Shown here: positions 32,528 to 42,284 of the stretch, one piece after another
How positions within the stretch are numbered: position 1 is the stretch's first letter
Layout: each line of letters begins with the position of its first letter
Assembly: GCF_900102815.1 (NCBI RefSeq)
Contig: NZ_FNGF01000003.1
Location: 434,001 to 498,000 of the forward strand
DNA length: 64,000 nucleotides
Direction of reading: 5' to 3'
From: Glycomyces sambucus
Lineage (GTDB): Bacteria; Actinomycetota; Actinomycetes; Mycobacteriales; Micromonosporaceae
The notes under the pieces: generated by a model
Database searches by the model: none
Told to the model about the DNA's origin: nothing
What the model saw: only the letters and a program-made list of their open reading frames with translations
Position numbers and translations under genes: made by a program

Positions 32528-33184
32528 TTACGGGGCTGCAGGAATGCCGTGGCGGCGGAGGTATGCCAGGACGGCGAGGACCCGGCGGTGGCCGCTGTCC
32601 TCGACCGACAGTTCGAGTTTGAGGAAGACGTTGCCGATGTGCTTGTGGACGGCGTTGTCGGTGATGAAGAGTCGTTTGGCGATGGTGGCGTTGTCGTGGC
32701 CTTCGGCCATCAGCGCGAGTACTTCGCGTTCGCGCAGGGTGAGGGCATCGACGGGATCACTGTGCGCGAGGAGTTGGGCGATGACCTCGGGGTCCATGGC
32801 GGTGCCGCCGTCGGCGACGCGGCGCAGTGCCTCGGCGAACTCTGCGACACGGCTCACGCGGTCCTTGAGGAGGTATCCGATGCCTCCGCGGGTGTCCGCG
32901 AGGAGCCGGCGGGCGTAGGACTGCTCCACGTACTGCGACAGGACCAGGATCGGCAGGCCGGGGTGATCGCGGCGGGCCTGGAGTGCCGCCCGGATTCCCT
33001 CGTCGCGGAATCCAGGCGGCAGCCGCACATCCACTATGGTCACATCGGGTCGATGGGCCTCCACTGCGGCGATGAAGGCGGGGGCGTCGGTTGCGACGGC
33101 GGCGATCTCGAACCCCCTGGACTCAAGCAGCAGTTCGAGCCCGGACGACAGCAGTACGTTGTCCTCGGCGATCACTACGCGCAC
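32528..33184 (-). CDS. NarL/LuxR-family response regulator
   Basis: 218-residue response regulator. Receiver domain (1-120): VVIAEDNVLLSSGLELLL with the acidic pocket, phospho-acceptor Asp in VTIVDVRLPPGF, and Lys in GYLLKDRV; LuxR-type HTH (about 150-212): ALTLREREVLALMAEGHDNATIAKRLFITDNAVHKHIGNVFLKL. GTG at 33184 has GGAG six bases upstream and overlaps the end of the kinase gene by 10 bases, implying coupled translation. Partner of the kinase; the palindrome before the serine hydrolase gene is a candidate target. Confidence 0.93.
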   Translation of the reverse strand: MRVVIAEDNVLLSSGLELLLESRGFEIAAVATDAPAFIAAVEAHRPDVTIVDVRLPPGFRDEGIRAALQARRDHPGLPILVLSQYVEQSYARRLLADTRGGIGYLLKDRVSRVAEFAEALRRVADGGTAMDPEVIAQLLAHSDPVDALTLREREVLALMAEGHDNATIAKRLFITDNAVHKHIGNVFLKLELSVEDSGHRRVLAVLAYLRRHGIPAAP

Positions 33185-34326
33185 GGCAACTCCAATGCGA
33201 TGACGGTCGGCCCGCCCACCGGGCTGTCGACGGTGACGGCGCCGTCCAGGGCGGCGGCACGGCGGCGCATGCCGTCCAGGCCGGTGCCGCGGTCGGGGCG
33301 GGCGCCGCCGATCCCGTTGTCTGCGATGCGGAGCCGCAGGAGTGCGCCGTCGCGGGCGACGCTGATCGATGCCTCGGTCGCGCCACTGTGCCGGGCGGTG
33401 TTCGCAAGCGCCTCCGTGGCGGCGAAGTAGGCGACCGCCTCGACCGCGGCGGGCACCTCCCCAAGCGGGCCCACGTCGAGGCGGACGGGGACCCCGGCCC
33501 GCGCGGCCAGGGTGGCGAGCGCCCCTGCGAGGCCCTGGTCGGCCAGCACCGGCGGGTAGATCGTGTGGATGACCGAGCGCAGCTCGGTCATCGCCTCCTC
33601 GGTCTCGGCCTGCGCCTGTCGCACCAAGACGGCGGCCGCCCCGGGGTCCGCGGCGTAGGTCTCGTCGGCGACCGCGAGTCGCATCGCGATGGCCACGAGC
33701 CGGGCCTGGGTGCCGTCGTGCAGGTCCCGCTCGATGCGGCGCAGTTCCGCACTGTGCGCTTGGAGGACGTCGACGCGGGTGCGGGTGAGTTCGGTGACGC
33801 GTTCGACCAGTCGCTCCTCGGGCGAGGGGGCCAGGATCGCGAGGCAGCACCGGGCGTGCGCGCTGGCGAGCGGCGGGATGACGAGCGCGGACAGTCCTGA
33901 CAGGACGGCCGCGTTCACCGCGCTGAGCGATATCGCGGTGCTCCAGTCGGTGATGGGGTCGCTGACCACCGGTAGCCACGGCGTCCAAGGGAAGGCCCAC
34001 CACAGGACGGCGGTGACGAGGGTGAGCAGCAGGCAGCCGGCAAGGAGAACGGTGACGGCGCCCGACGACAGACCGAGGCCGATCTGTGCTGCGAGCCAGA
34101 CGATATCGCGGCGGGCGGCGCGCGGACGAGGCTCGACCGGTCGGCCCAGCAGCGCTCCGGCACGGCGACGGTGCTGCTCCGCCCAGGGCTGCGCGAGGGA
34201 CGGCACGCACAGCAAGGGCGCCGCGACGAGCGTGGCCGTCGCGGCGACCAGGGCCTCCGCCAAGTAGACCCCGCTGCGACTCGACTTGAGCGACCGCTCG
34301 CGGACCGCGCGGAGTATGCCGAGCAC
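33175..34326 (-). CDS. Sensor histidine kinase, NarL/DesK-type
   Basis: 383-residue kinase with four to five membrane helices (about 20-165), then the HisKA_3 dimerisation helix with phospho-acceptor His in LRRIERDLHDGTQARLVAIAMRL, and an ATPase domain with N-box ATEALANTARHSGA and G-box LRIADNGIGGARPDRGTGLDGMRRRAA. GTG start at 34326 follows GAGGGGA. There is no extracellular sensor domain, so it probably senses the membrane or lipid-linked stress. Forms an operon with the response regulator and is divergent from a serine hydrolase. Confidence 0.92.
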   Translation of the reverse strand: MLGILRAVRERSLKSSRSGVYLAEALVAATATLVAAPLLCVPSLAQPWAEQHRRRAGALLGRPVEPRPRAARRDIVWLAAQIGLGLSSGAVTVLLAGCLLLTLVTAVLWWAFPWTPWLPVVSDPITDWSTAISLSAVNAAVLSGLSALVIPPLASAHARCCLAILAPSPEERLVERVTELTRTRVDVLQAHSAELRRIERDLHDGTQARLVAIAMRLAVADETYAADPGAAAVLVRQAQAETEEAMTELRSVIHTIYPPVLADQGLAGALATLAARAGVPVRLDVGPLGEVPAAVEAVAYFAATEALANTARHSGATEASISVARDGALLRLRIADNGIGGARPDRGTGLDGMRRRAAALDGAVTVDSPVGGPTVIALELPCA

Positions 34327-34402
34327 TGATCCATTCCCCTCTGACGTACCGGTCCCCCATGGGGCTTCGTGCCCACCTTAGGGAGCGTTCGGGTGCGCCA
34401 CA

Positions 34403-34418
34403 CTACAGGCAGCTGTAG
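34403..34418. promoter_or_regulatory. Candidate response-regulator binding site
   Basis: CTACAG-GCAG-CTGTAG is a perfect 6-4-6 inverted repeat centred about 67 bases before the predicted start of the serine hydrolase transcript, an activator-like position between the two-component operon and that gene. Confidence 0.55.
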
Positions 34419-34477
34419 GTTCCCTTCGGGAGTTCGCGGTACTGCAGCGGAACCCGTCGCATTTCTAGCGTTGGACC

Positions 34478-35746
34478 ATGACCAGAACCGATCCGGCCCT
34501 TGCGCCGCAACGCGATTCCGAAACCACGACAGATCGACGCCGCATCGGCAGACGCTGGACCGCGCTCGCTGCGGCGGTCCTCCTCGCCGCTGGCGCGGCC
34601 GTCGCCGTCGAACTGGCGACCACCCCGGACGAGGTTTCCGGCTACGGCCAGGACGACCTGCTCCGGGACACCGAGGCGCTCGAAGCGCTCGGCATCGTCG
34701 GCGTCCAGGCGCGGGTGGCCACCGATTCCGGCCCGGACCTGTTGGCCACCAGCGGGTTCGCCGAGGACGGCACCGACCGCCCAGTGGACGGCGACGGCTA
34801 CTTCCGGATCGCCAGCACCGGCAAGGCGCTCGTGGCCACTGTGGTCCTGCAACTGGCGGAAGAGGACGCGCTGACCCTCGACGACACGGTGGACCAGTGG
34901 CTGCCCGGGCTCGTGGCGGGCAACGGCAACGACGGCGGCGCGATCACCGTCCGCCAACTCCTCCAGCACACCAGCGGCATCCACGACGACCTCCCCGGTT
35001 TCGCGGACCACGAGGACTACCTGGAGCGCCGGTACGACGTGTACACACCCGAGCAGATCGTCCAACGGGCGATGGCGCACCGGCCCGACTTCGCACCGGG
35101 CACCGGATGGGGGTACTCCAATACCGGCTACGTCCTGCTCGACATGATCGTCGAGCGGGCCACCGGCCGCCCCTGGCACCATGAGGTCGAGGAGCGGATC
35201 CTGGAGCCTCTCGACATGGACCGCACCTATCTCCCGGGCGACGATCCCACGCTTCGCAGCCCGCACGCCGACAGTTACGAGGTCTACGCCGACGGCGAGC
35301 GGCTCGACGTCACCAAGGTGATCGTCCCCGACCCCGGCGGCTACGTCTCCACCACTGCGAACGTCAACCGCTTCCTCCAGGCCCTGCTCGGCGGCGAGCT
35401 CCTGTCCGAGGCGAGTCTGGCCGAGATGCAGGACACCGTGCCGGTCGGCGAGGACATGCAGGCGTTCTGGCCGGGCGGCGCCTACGGCCTCGGCCTGGTC
35501 GAGCGGCCCCTGTCCTGCGGAGGGAGCTATTGGAGCCATGAGGGCGGCGAGAGCGGCTACATCAATCTCAACGGCAGCACCGACGACGGCCGCCGCGCCG
35601 TCACCGTCTCGATGAACACCGCCCTGGGCGGTTCCCCTGAGAGCATGATGCGGCAGGAGCGGACCGCCAGCGACCTCGTCGACCATGCGCTGTGCGGCAC
35701 CCCTGGCGCGGGGCGGGATCGGGGCTTAGGCACTGCTTCCCGATAG
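34478..35746 (+). CDS. Membrane-anchored class C serine hydrolase
   Basis: 422-residue S12-family hydrolase with one N-terminal membrane segment (about 27-45, no cleavage box) and the catalytic domain outside. Motifs: ASTGKALVA (Ser-x-x-Lys), WGYSNTGYV (Tyr-x-Asn), and WSHEGGESGY (His-x-Gly). Related in layout to the enzyme at 22.3 kb but only distantly alike. Leaderless: TAGCGT (34466-34471) six bases before the ATG. Probably controlled by the divergent two-component system. Confidence 0.88.
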   Translation: MTRTDPALAPQRDSETTTDRRRIGRRWTALAAAVLLAAGAAVAVELATTPDEVSGYGQDDLLRDTEALEALGIVGVQARVATDSGPDLLATSGFAEDGTDRPVDGDGYFRIASTGKALVATVVLQLAEEDALTLDDTVDQWLPGLVAGNGNDGGAITVRQLLQHTSGIHDDLPGFADHEDYLERRYDVYTPEQIVQRAMAHRPDFAPGTGWGYSNTGYVLLDMIVERATGRPWHHEVEERILEPLDMDRTYLPGDDPTLRSPHADSYEVYADGERLDVTKVIVPDPGGYVSTTANVNRFLQALLGGELLSEASLAEMQDTVPVGEDMQAFWPGGAYGLGLVERPLSCGGSYWSHEGGESGYINLNGSTDDGRRAVTVSMNTALGGSPESMMRQERTASDLVDHALCGTPGAGRDRGLGTASR

Positions 35747-35834
35747 CGTCGTCTGATGACCGCTCCTTTGGCGTCATCGCGGCGCTGCACGGGCACCGCC
35801 CGACTTCGAGCTTCAGAGCCGCCGACGGGCTGAG

Positions 35835-35863
35835 GCGGGCGGTCTCGTAGTGAGACCGCCCGC
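35835..35863. terminator. Bidirectional terminator
   Basis: 12-bp stem (35835-35846 with 35852-35863), five-base loop, between convergent genes. Confidence 0.85.
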
Positions 35864-35901
35864 TGGCTCAGGGACAGCCGAGGCGGGGCTGGGTTGTGCC
35901 G

Positions 35902-37380
35902 CTAGCGCTGCAGGGTCAGCAGGCCGGGGCGGTACGGCAGGAGGCCGTAGTCCATGCCGTCGGAGCGGGGGTCGCGTCCCTGGTAGAGGAATTGCAGGTT
36001 GCAGGGGTCGATGGTCTTGGTCTGGTCGGGGTTGGTGCGGACCAGGTCGCCGTGACTGATGTCATTGGTCCACGTGGCACCGCTGTTGGCCTTGCCCGCG
36101 AAGGGGCTGCTCTCGGTCGCGGCCTGCGGCGTCCAGGCGCCGTTGAGGCTGGTGGCCGTGAACGAGCGGAAGTAGCGGCCCTGGGCGCCCATGGCCTCGA
36201 CGATCATGAGGTACTGGTTCTGGCCCTGGACCTTGTAGACCTCGACCGCCTCGAACAGGTTCGCCTTCGTGTCGCTCATGACAAGCTGGTAGCTCGTGCC
36301 GAAGCTGCTCGGGAAGTTGCCGAGCGGCATGCTCGCGCGGTAGATCTGGCCCTCGTCGTTGGCGAAGAACAGGTACATGTTCTGTTCGTCGGCGATGAGG
36401 GTCTGGTCGATGGGGTTGTTCACGGGAAGGGTCCCGTTGAAGAGCTCCTGGTGCGGGCCCCAGCTGTTGGGGTCGGCGGGGTTGGTGGACGTGCGGTAGG
36501 AGAACTTGTACGGCCAGCCCCACTGGTAGGCGATCACCCAGACGTTCTTCGGGGCGAAGTAGAACAGTGTGGGGGCCACCGGGTTGAAGGTCGTCACCCT
36601 GGTCTGGCCGGCCGAGGCCATGTCGGACCAGTTGGTGAACGGGCTGAAGACCACCGAGTTCCAGGCGGTTCCGGCGTCGTGCGTCGTCGCGTAGACGAGG
36701 TACTGGCCGTTGTGGCGGACGGCGGTGAAGTCCTTGAGCGAGACCTGCCCGTTCTTCGGCTCCGCAAGCGGGCCCGTCGACGTCCAGCGGTAGGTCGACG
36801 GAAGCGCGCAGGCGCCGCTGCCGCCGTCGACGCGGGCGAGCTGCCATTGCTGGTTGGCGCCGCCGTGGTCGCTGTACTGCACGACGCTCGCGCCGTCGTT
36901 GGTCGCCCCGTTCTGGACCTCGACCGCCTTGCTGCTGTTGCGGTTGATCAGACGCACGTAGCCGCTGTCGGAGTCGGCCAGCCGGAACTGCTGGTTGGCG
37001 CCGCCGTGGTCGGTCCACTGGTGGACGGCGGCGCCGTCGGCGGTGGACCAGCCGGCGACGTCGAGGACCTTACCGGAGTGCCGGGCCTTGATCCGGTAGT
37101 AGCCGCCGCCGGCGTCCACGAACTGGAACTGCTGGTTGTTGGTGTTCGCGCGGGTCCACTGGTGCAGCAGGGCCCCGTCCGCGGTGGACACACCGCTGAC
37201 GTCGAGGACCTTGCCGCTGTTGCGGTTCACCAGGACATACCAGGCGGTGGTGTCCACTGTGGCGGCTTCGGCCGCGCTGGCGAACGGGTTGAGCACGGTC
37301 GCGGCGGCGGCCCCGGCGAGCACGCTGGCTCCGCCGATGAGCATCCGTCTGCGGCTCTTGGGGTTTTCCGTCCAGGCCAT
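35902..37380 (-). CDS. GH62 alpha-L-arabinofuranosidase with N-terminal ricin lectin (CBM13)
   Basis: 492-residue secreted enzyme that removes arabinose side chains from arabinoxylan. Tat-type signal ([20 protein letters not shown]), then a ricin-type trefoil (about 45-185) with three QxF/QxW repeats (NNQQFQF, NQQFRL, NQQWQL), then the GH62 five-blade domain (about 195-490): [20 protein letters not shown] with the base Asp, [29 protein letters not shown] with the acid Glu, and [11 protein letters not shown]. Full length. ATG preceded by AAGGAGG. It follows the SGNH esterase gene on the same strand, after 120 bases. Confidence 0.93.
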   Translation of the reverse strand: MAWTENPKSRRRMLIGGASVLAGAAAATVLNPFASAAEAATVDTTAWYVLVNRNSGKVLDVSGVSTADGALLHQWTRANTNNQQFQFVDAGGGYYRIKARHSGKVLDVAGWSTADGAAVHQWTDHGGANQQFRLADSDSGYVRLINRNSSKAVEVQNGATNDGASVVQYSDHGGANQQWQLARVDGGSGACALPSTYRWTSTGPLAEPKNGQVSLKDFTAVRHNGQYLVYATTHDAGTAWNSVVFSPFTNWSDMASAGQTRVTTFNPVAPTLFYFAPKNVWVIAYQWGWPYKFSYRTSTNPADPNSWGPHQELFNGTLPVNNPIDQTLIADEQNMYLFFANDEGQIYRASMPLGNFPSSFGTSYQLVMSDTKANLFEAVEVYKVQGQNQYLMIVEAMGAQGRYFRSFTATSLNGAWTPQAATESSPFAGKANSGATWTNDISHGDLVRTNPDQTKTIDPCNLQFLYQGRDPRSDGMDYGLLPYRPGLLTLQR

Positions 37381-37500
37381 GTTGGCCTCCTTAGTTGAGG
37401 TTGAGCGGTCATAGATGGAGATGCGGGTTCATTGCCGCGGTCGGGATCAGACCGGGTAGTCGCGGACGGACCGGCGTCCGCGTCGCGTGTGAAGCCGTGG

Positions 37501-38679
<1,179 letters not shown>

Positions 38680-38698
38680 TCAAGTTCCGATACATCTG

Positions 38699-39292
38699 AT
38701 GAGTCGGCAGCTCAACTATAGATATGCATCGATGTGTAGTCAACGACTCGACCGAGATTTGTTGATGCACCTAGCGTTACGGGCCGGCACGGGGTCGAGA
38801 TCTGCGGCGAGGCCGGTGAGTAGGCAAAGTGCACAGGTAGCGAAGGAGGCCGCCGAGCGGCAGCGCGCCCGCGAAAAGGCCGAAACGGACGCTCACTCGC
38901 GGGCGATGTCCCAGTTCAAGGCCGAGACCCTCTACCGGCAGGTGGAGGCGTTCGAACGCGCTCGTGCGATCAACACCTACTGTGACGTGCTCGAACAGCA
39001 GATCGAGGCCGCTGATGTCCTTGAGTCGGATCGGGATGGGGCCACTGCCTGGCTCGCGTGGGCCCGGGTCCATGCCGCCCAGATCGATCCGTTCCGAACC
39101 CTGCCGACCATGCCCAACGCCCCCGAGTTCACCTCCGAGCAGCTGGCGCGCTTCATGGATGGAGCCGAAACACTTGAGCCGCAAAGGGATCGGTTTCGTT
39201 CGACACCTCCGCAGTACATGGAACCGGCGCTGACGCTGCTTCACCTTCAGGCGGAAAAATCATCCTTCAGGAGATGGCATCCTCATGTTTGA
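38699..39292 (+). pseudogene. Decayed hypothetical protein gene (C-terminal helical domain)
   Basis: Open frame of 197 codons with no ribosome site and atypical, less G+C-rich sequence at its start. From about residue 60 the protein is a charged helix (AAERQRAREKAETDAHSRAM...) followed by VEAFERARAINTYCDVLEQQI and ATAWLAWARVHAAQIDPF, a pattern I associate with the C-terminus of larger uncharacterised proteins found near integrases and other accessory genes. The N-terminal part of such proteins is missing, so it is probably a remnant. Confidence 0.5.
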
Positions 39293-39333
39293 TATGACTG
39301 ATTTGACTGATTAGTTATATTTGCAAGAAATGT

Positions 39334-39395
39334 CCGGACTGCTATAGGACCGTAAACTGGCCGGAATCAGCCGGATTTCACCGGTCGGAGCCGGA
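39334..39395. repeat. 10-bp phased CCGGA repeats next to the attachment site
   Basis: CCGGA at 39361, 39371 and 39391 and CCGGT at 39381 are spaced exactly 10 bases apart; another CCGGA lies at 39334. They end seven bases before the duplicated tRNA-Phe terminator, where arm-type integrase sites would be expected. Apart from these and the tRNA, 39293-39795 holds no gene. Confidence 0.6.
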
Positions 39396-39401
39396 TATGA
39401 G

Positions 39402-39439
39402 GAAACCCCGCCTTCCAGTGTTCGTGCTGGTAGACGGGG
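39402..39439 (-). terminator. tRNA-Phe terminator
   Basis: Hairpin on the minus strand 18 bases after the CCA end, with arms CCCCGTCT.CCAGCAC and CACTGGAAGGCGGGG. Confidence 0.75.
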
Positions 39440-39457
39440 TGAAATGCCTGGTGGTGA

Positions 39458-39534
39458 TGGTGGCCAGGGCCGGGGTCGAACCGGCGACCTTCCGCTTTTC
39501 AGGCGGACGCTCGTACCAACTGAGCTACCTGGCC
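39458..39534 (-). tRNA. tRNA-Phe (GAA) with encoded CCA
   Basis: Complete cloverleaf on the minus strand: acceptor GGCCAGG/CCTGGCC, D-stem GCTC/GAGC, anticodon stem TCCGC/GCGGA with loop CTGAAAA (anticodon GAA), T-stem GCCGG/CCGGC with TTCGACC loop, discriminator A and encoded CCA. All stems pair perfectly. It marks the right border of a putative island. Confidence 0.98.
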
Positions 39535-39795
39535 AGGACGTGCGCATGGTGCGCGTTGCCGTGAACACTGTACAACATCCCCGGCCGCGCGACCGAACTG
39601 GTATTGCACCGAACGTGACGCCCGCCCCGGCGGGGGCGCGGGGGCGGCGCCCGGTCGGGGGAATGCCGGGGCCGACAAGCCGGTCCAAGCCCCGCTGAAC
39701 CAAGTCAAAGCGCCGCAAGGAATTCCGCCCGGGCAGTGGAAGGAGTCGGCGGGCGCGAGTAGCGTACAGGGCACCCTACCCCCGAGGAGGCTCCT

Positions 39796-41484
39796 GTGAC
39801 CGGACTCGCCGCCGTCCCGCCGATGGGCTGGAACTCATGGGATGTGTTCGGGACCTCGGTCACCGAGGCCGAGACCCGCGCGAACGCCGAGTTCGTCGCC
39901 GAGCACATGGTCGGCCACGGCTGGGAGTACGTCGTGGTCGACATCCAGTGGTACGACCCCGCGGCCCGCGCGGGCGGGTACAACTCCGGGACGAAGCTGG
40001 CCCTCGACGAGTACGGGCTGCCGCAGCCGGCCCCGAACCGCTTCCCCTCGGCCGCGGGCGGCGCCGGGTTCAAGCCGCTGGCCGACTACGTGCACTCGCT
40101 GGGCCTGAAATTCGGCGTCCACATCCTCCGCGGCGTCCCCCGCCAGGCGGTCGCGGCCGACACCCCGATCAAGGGCAGCGAGTACTCGGCCGCGCAGATC
40201 CCCGACCGGGAGCGGCGCTCCTCGTGGGTCGACGACAACTGGGGCATCGACCACTCCCACCCCGGCGGCCAGGCGTACTACGACTCGCTCGTGCGCCAGT
40301 TCGCCGACTGGGGCGTGGACTACGTCAAGGCCGACGACATGATCGCCCCCTACTGGGAGGACGAGGTCGAGGCGTTCTGGCACGCGGTGGCGCGCGCCGA
40401 CCGGGACATCGTGCTCAGCCTCTCCCCGGGCATGAACCTTTCGACCGACCACGCCGAGCACCTGAAGGCCCACTCGCACCTGTGGCGGGTCTCCGCCGAC
40501 CTGTGGGACCGGTGGCGCGACGTCAACGCGCAGTTCGACCTGCTCCGGGAGTGGGCCCCGCACGCGGGCCCCGGGCACTGGCCGGACGCCGACATGCTCC
40601 CGCTGGGCCGCATCGGCATCCGCGCGGAGGTGGGCGAGGCGCGCGAGAGCCAGCTCTCCCCCGACGAGCAGCGGACGATGCTCACCCTGTGGTGCATCGC
40701 CCGCTCCCCGCTCATGGTCGGCGCCGACCTGCCCGCGTCGAGCGCTGAAACGATCGAACTGCTGACCAATCCCGAAGTGCTCGCGGCGCAGCGCCACCCG
40801 GTGGGCGCGCGTGAAGTGTGGCGCGAGGGCAAGCACGTGGCCTGGGCCTCGGAGGACGGCGCGTTCGCAGCGGTCTTCAACCGGAGCCCGGACGCCGCCG
40901 AGGTGCAGCTCCCGTGGCACGTGCTGGGAGCGGCCCGGCCGGAGCGGATCCGCGACTGCTGGACCCGCTCCGACCTCGTCCCCGGCGAGCGGCTACGGGC
41001 GAAGCTGCCCGCGCACGGGTCGGCGCTGTTCCGGCTCTCCTTACGCGGCGGCGGGGTCGGTCATCCACTGCACGAGCTGGATGACGACGCCGTTGGGGTC
41101 GGCGGTCTGGAAGTAGCGCTCGCCCCACTCCTCGGTCTCGATCGGCGTGGTGATCGCGACCCCTTCGGCCTGCACGCGCGCGTACTCGGCGTCGATGTCC
41201 TCGACGACGAACGCCAGCAGCAGGCCGTCGGCGGGTCCCTTCGCGCTCTCGGGCTTGAAGGTGGACAGGCCCGTGCGCAGGAAGATCACGTTGAACCCGG
41301 CGTCGGGGCGGGAGAGGGACACGAAGCCGTCGGCGGCCATGTCCTCGGTGAAGCCGTAGTGGCGCTTGAGGAACTCGGCGGAGGCGGTCGGGTCGGCGAC
41401 GTTAAGCGAGACGGCGGACGAGGTGATTCGCATGGGCGCTCCTTGGCGGGTCCTGTTTCTTCGTACGCTGTATATTGTACTTAG
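39796..41484 (+). CDS. GH27 alpha-galactosidase with C-terminal frame running antisense through the next gene
   Basis: The first 415 residues are a complete GH27 alpha-galactosidase: MGWNSWDVFGTSVTE, VVVDIQWYD, nucleophile Asp in WGVDYVKADDMI, acid/base Asp in LWRVSADLWDRW, GHWPDADMLPLG, and a C-terminal beta-sandwich ending GSALFRLSL. A stop is expected there (about 41043), but none occurs and the frame stays open another 147 codons to 41484, wholly antisense to the VOC gene. That extension is Gly/Val/Asp-rich with no domain. GTG start has GAGGAGG 5 bases upstream. No signal peptide, so it acts on imported galactosides or is a cytoplasmic isomalto-dextranase relative. Confidence 0.88.
   Translation: MTGLAAVPPMGWNSWDVFGTSVTEAETRANAEFVAEHMVGHGWEYVVVDIQWYDPAARAGGYNSGTKLALDEYGLPQPAPNRFPSAAGGAGFKPLADYVHSLGLKFGVHILRGVPRQAVAADTPIKGSEYSAAQIPDRERRSSWVDDNWGIDHSHPGGQAYYDSLVRQFADWGVDYVKADDMIAPYWEDEVEAFWHAVARADRDIVLSLSPGMNLSTDHAEHLKAHSHLWRVSADLWDRWRDVNAQFDLLREWAPHAGPGHWPDADMLPLGRIGIRAEVGEARESQLSPDEQRTMLTLWCIARSPLMVGADLPASSAETIELLTNPEVLAAQRHPVGAREVWREGKHVAWASEDGAFAAVFNRSPDAAEVQLPWHVLGAARPERIRDCWTRSDLVPGERLRAKLPAHGSALFRLSLRGGGVGHPLHELDDDAVGVGGLEVALAPLLGLDRRGDRDPFGLHARVLGVDVLDDERQQQAVGGSLRALGLEGGQARAQEDHVEPGVGAGEGHEAVGGHVLGEAVVALEELGGGGRVGDVKRDGGRGDSHGRSLAGPVSSYAVYCT
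41041..41433 (-). CDS. VOC-family (glyoxalase-like) protein
   Basis: 130-residue vicinal-oxygen-chelate protein: two beta-alpha-beta-beta-beta modules, ADPTASAEFLKRHYGFTEDM and VVEDIDAEYARVQAEGVAI...YFQTADPNGVVIQLVQW. Such small proteins may be glyoxalases, dioxygenases or ligand-binding resistance proteins; no specific metal set can be assigned. AAGGAG lies 6 bases before the ATG. Divergent from a TetR gene with a phased GTAC array between them. Confidence 0.88.
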   Translation of the reverse strand: MRITSSAVSLNVADPTASAEFLKRHYGFTEDMAADGFVSLSRPDAGFNVIFLRTGLSTFKPESAKGPADGLLLAFVVEDIDAEYARVQAEGVAITTPIETEEWGERYFQTADPNGVVIQLVQWMTDPAAA

Positions 41485-41501
41485 TACGTCGTACGATGTA
41501 C
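41463..41501. promoter_or_regulatory. 7-bp phased GTAC operator array
   Basis: GTAC occurs at 41463, 41477, 41484, 41491 and 41498, and GTAT at 41470: six half-sites at an exact 7-bp period between the divergent VOC and TetR genes, upstream of the tetR -10 box (41513-41518). Confidence 0.75.
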
Positions 41502-41525
41502 AAGTTCCGGGATAGGATTTTCCGC

Positions 41526-42278
41526 GTGACTGCTGCCACCGAGACGCCGAAGCCGAACCTGCTCGAACTGCTGTGGCGGGCCGGGCCCGAGGCGAGCCGC
41601 GGCCCGCGCAAGGGGCTCACCGTGGACGCGGTGGTCGCCGCCGCCGTCGACCTCGCCGACCGGGAGGGGCTGGAGGCGGTCACCGTGCGGCGGCTCGCGC
41701 AGGAGCTGGGCAGGGCGCCCATGACGCTGTACACGTACGTGCCCGGGAAGACCGAGCTCGTCGCGCTCATGCTCGACTCGCTGTTCGCCGCCATGGACCG
41801 GACTCCGGTCGACGGCCTCCCCTGGAGGGAGCGGTTGGCGGCAGTCGCCCGGGACGCCTACGCGCTCTACCGAGACCATCCGTGGGCCGCCGCGGCCTCG
41901 CCGAGCCGGCCGCCGCTCGGCCCCGGGCAGTGCGCCAAGTACGAGCACGAGCTGCGGGCCCTCGAAGGGCTGGGGCTCGGCGACGTCGAGATGGACGACG
42001 CCCTCGCCCACCTGCTCGGGTTCGTGCGCATCGCCGCCCAGGACGCGGCCCAGGCCGACGCCGAGCGCGCCGCCAGCGCGATGAGCGACCACGAGTGGTG
42101 GGAGGCGAACGGCCCCCTGCTCGCGAAGGTCCTCGACCCGGCGGTGTTCCCGACCGCAGTCCGCGTCGGCCAGGCCGCCGGGGAGGCGCACGACGCGGCC
42201 TACGACGCCGAGCACGCGTTCCGGTTCGGGCTCGACCGGACCCTGGACGGCCTCGCCCCGCTCATCGAACGGCCGTGA
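41526..42278 (+). CDS. TetR-family repressor (TetR_C tetracycline-type)
   Basis: 250-residue regulator with an N-terminal HTH (about 30-75: LTVDAVVAAAVDLADREGLEAVTVRRLAQELGRAPMTLYTYVPGKTELVALML) and a TetR_C-type ligand domain. GTG 41526 is taken as start: TAGGAT lies 7 bases before it, no ribosome site exists, and the conserved part begins well after it. It probably represses itself and the divergent VOC gene through the GTAC array. Confidence 0.88.
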   Translation: MTAATETPKPNLLELLWRAGPEASRGPRKGLTVDAVVAAAVDLADREGLEAVTVRRLAQELGRAPMTLYTYVPGKTELVALMLDSLFAAMDRTPVDGLPWRERLAAVARDAYALYRDHPWAAAASPSRPPLGPGQCAKYEHELRALEGLGLGDVEMDDALAHLLGFVRIAAQDAAQADAERAASAMSDHEWWEANGPLLAKVLDPAVFPTAVRVGQAAGEAHDAAYDAEHAFRFGLDRTLDGLAPLIERP

Positions 42279-42284
42279 GGGGAC

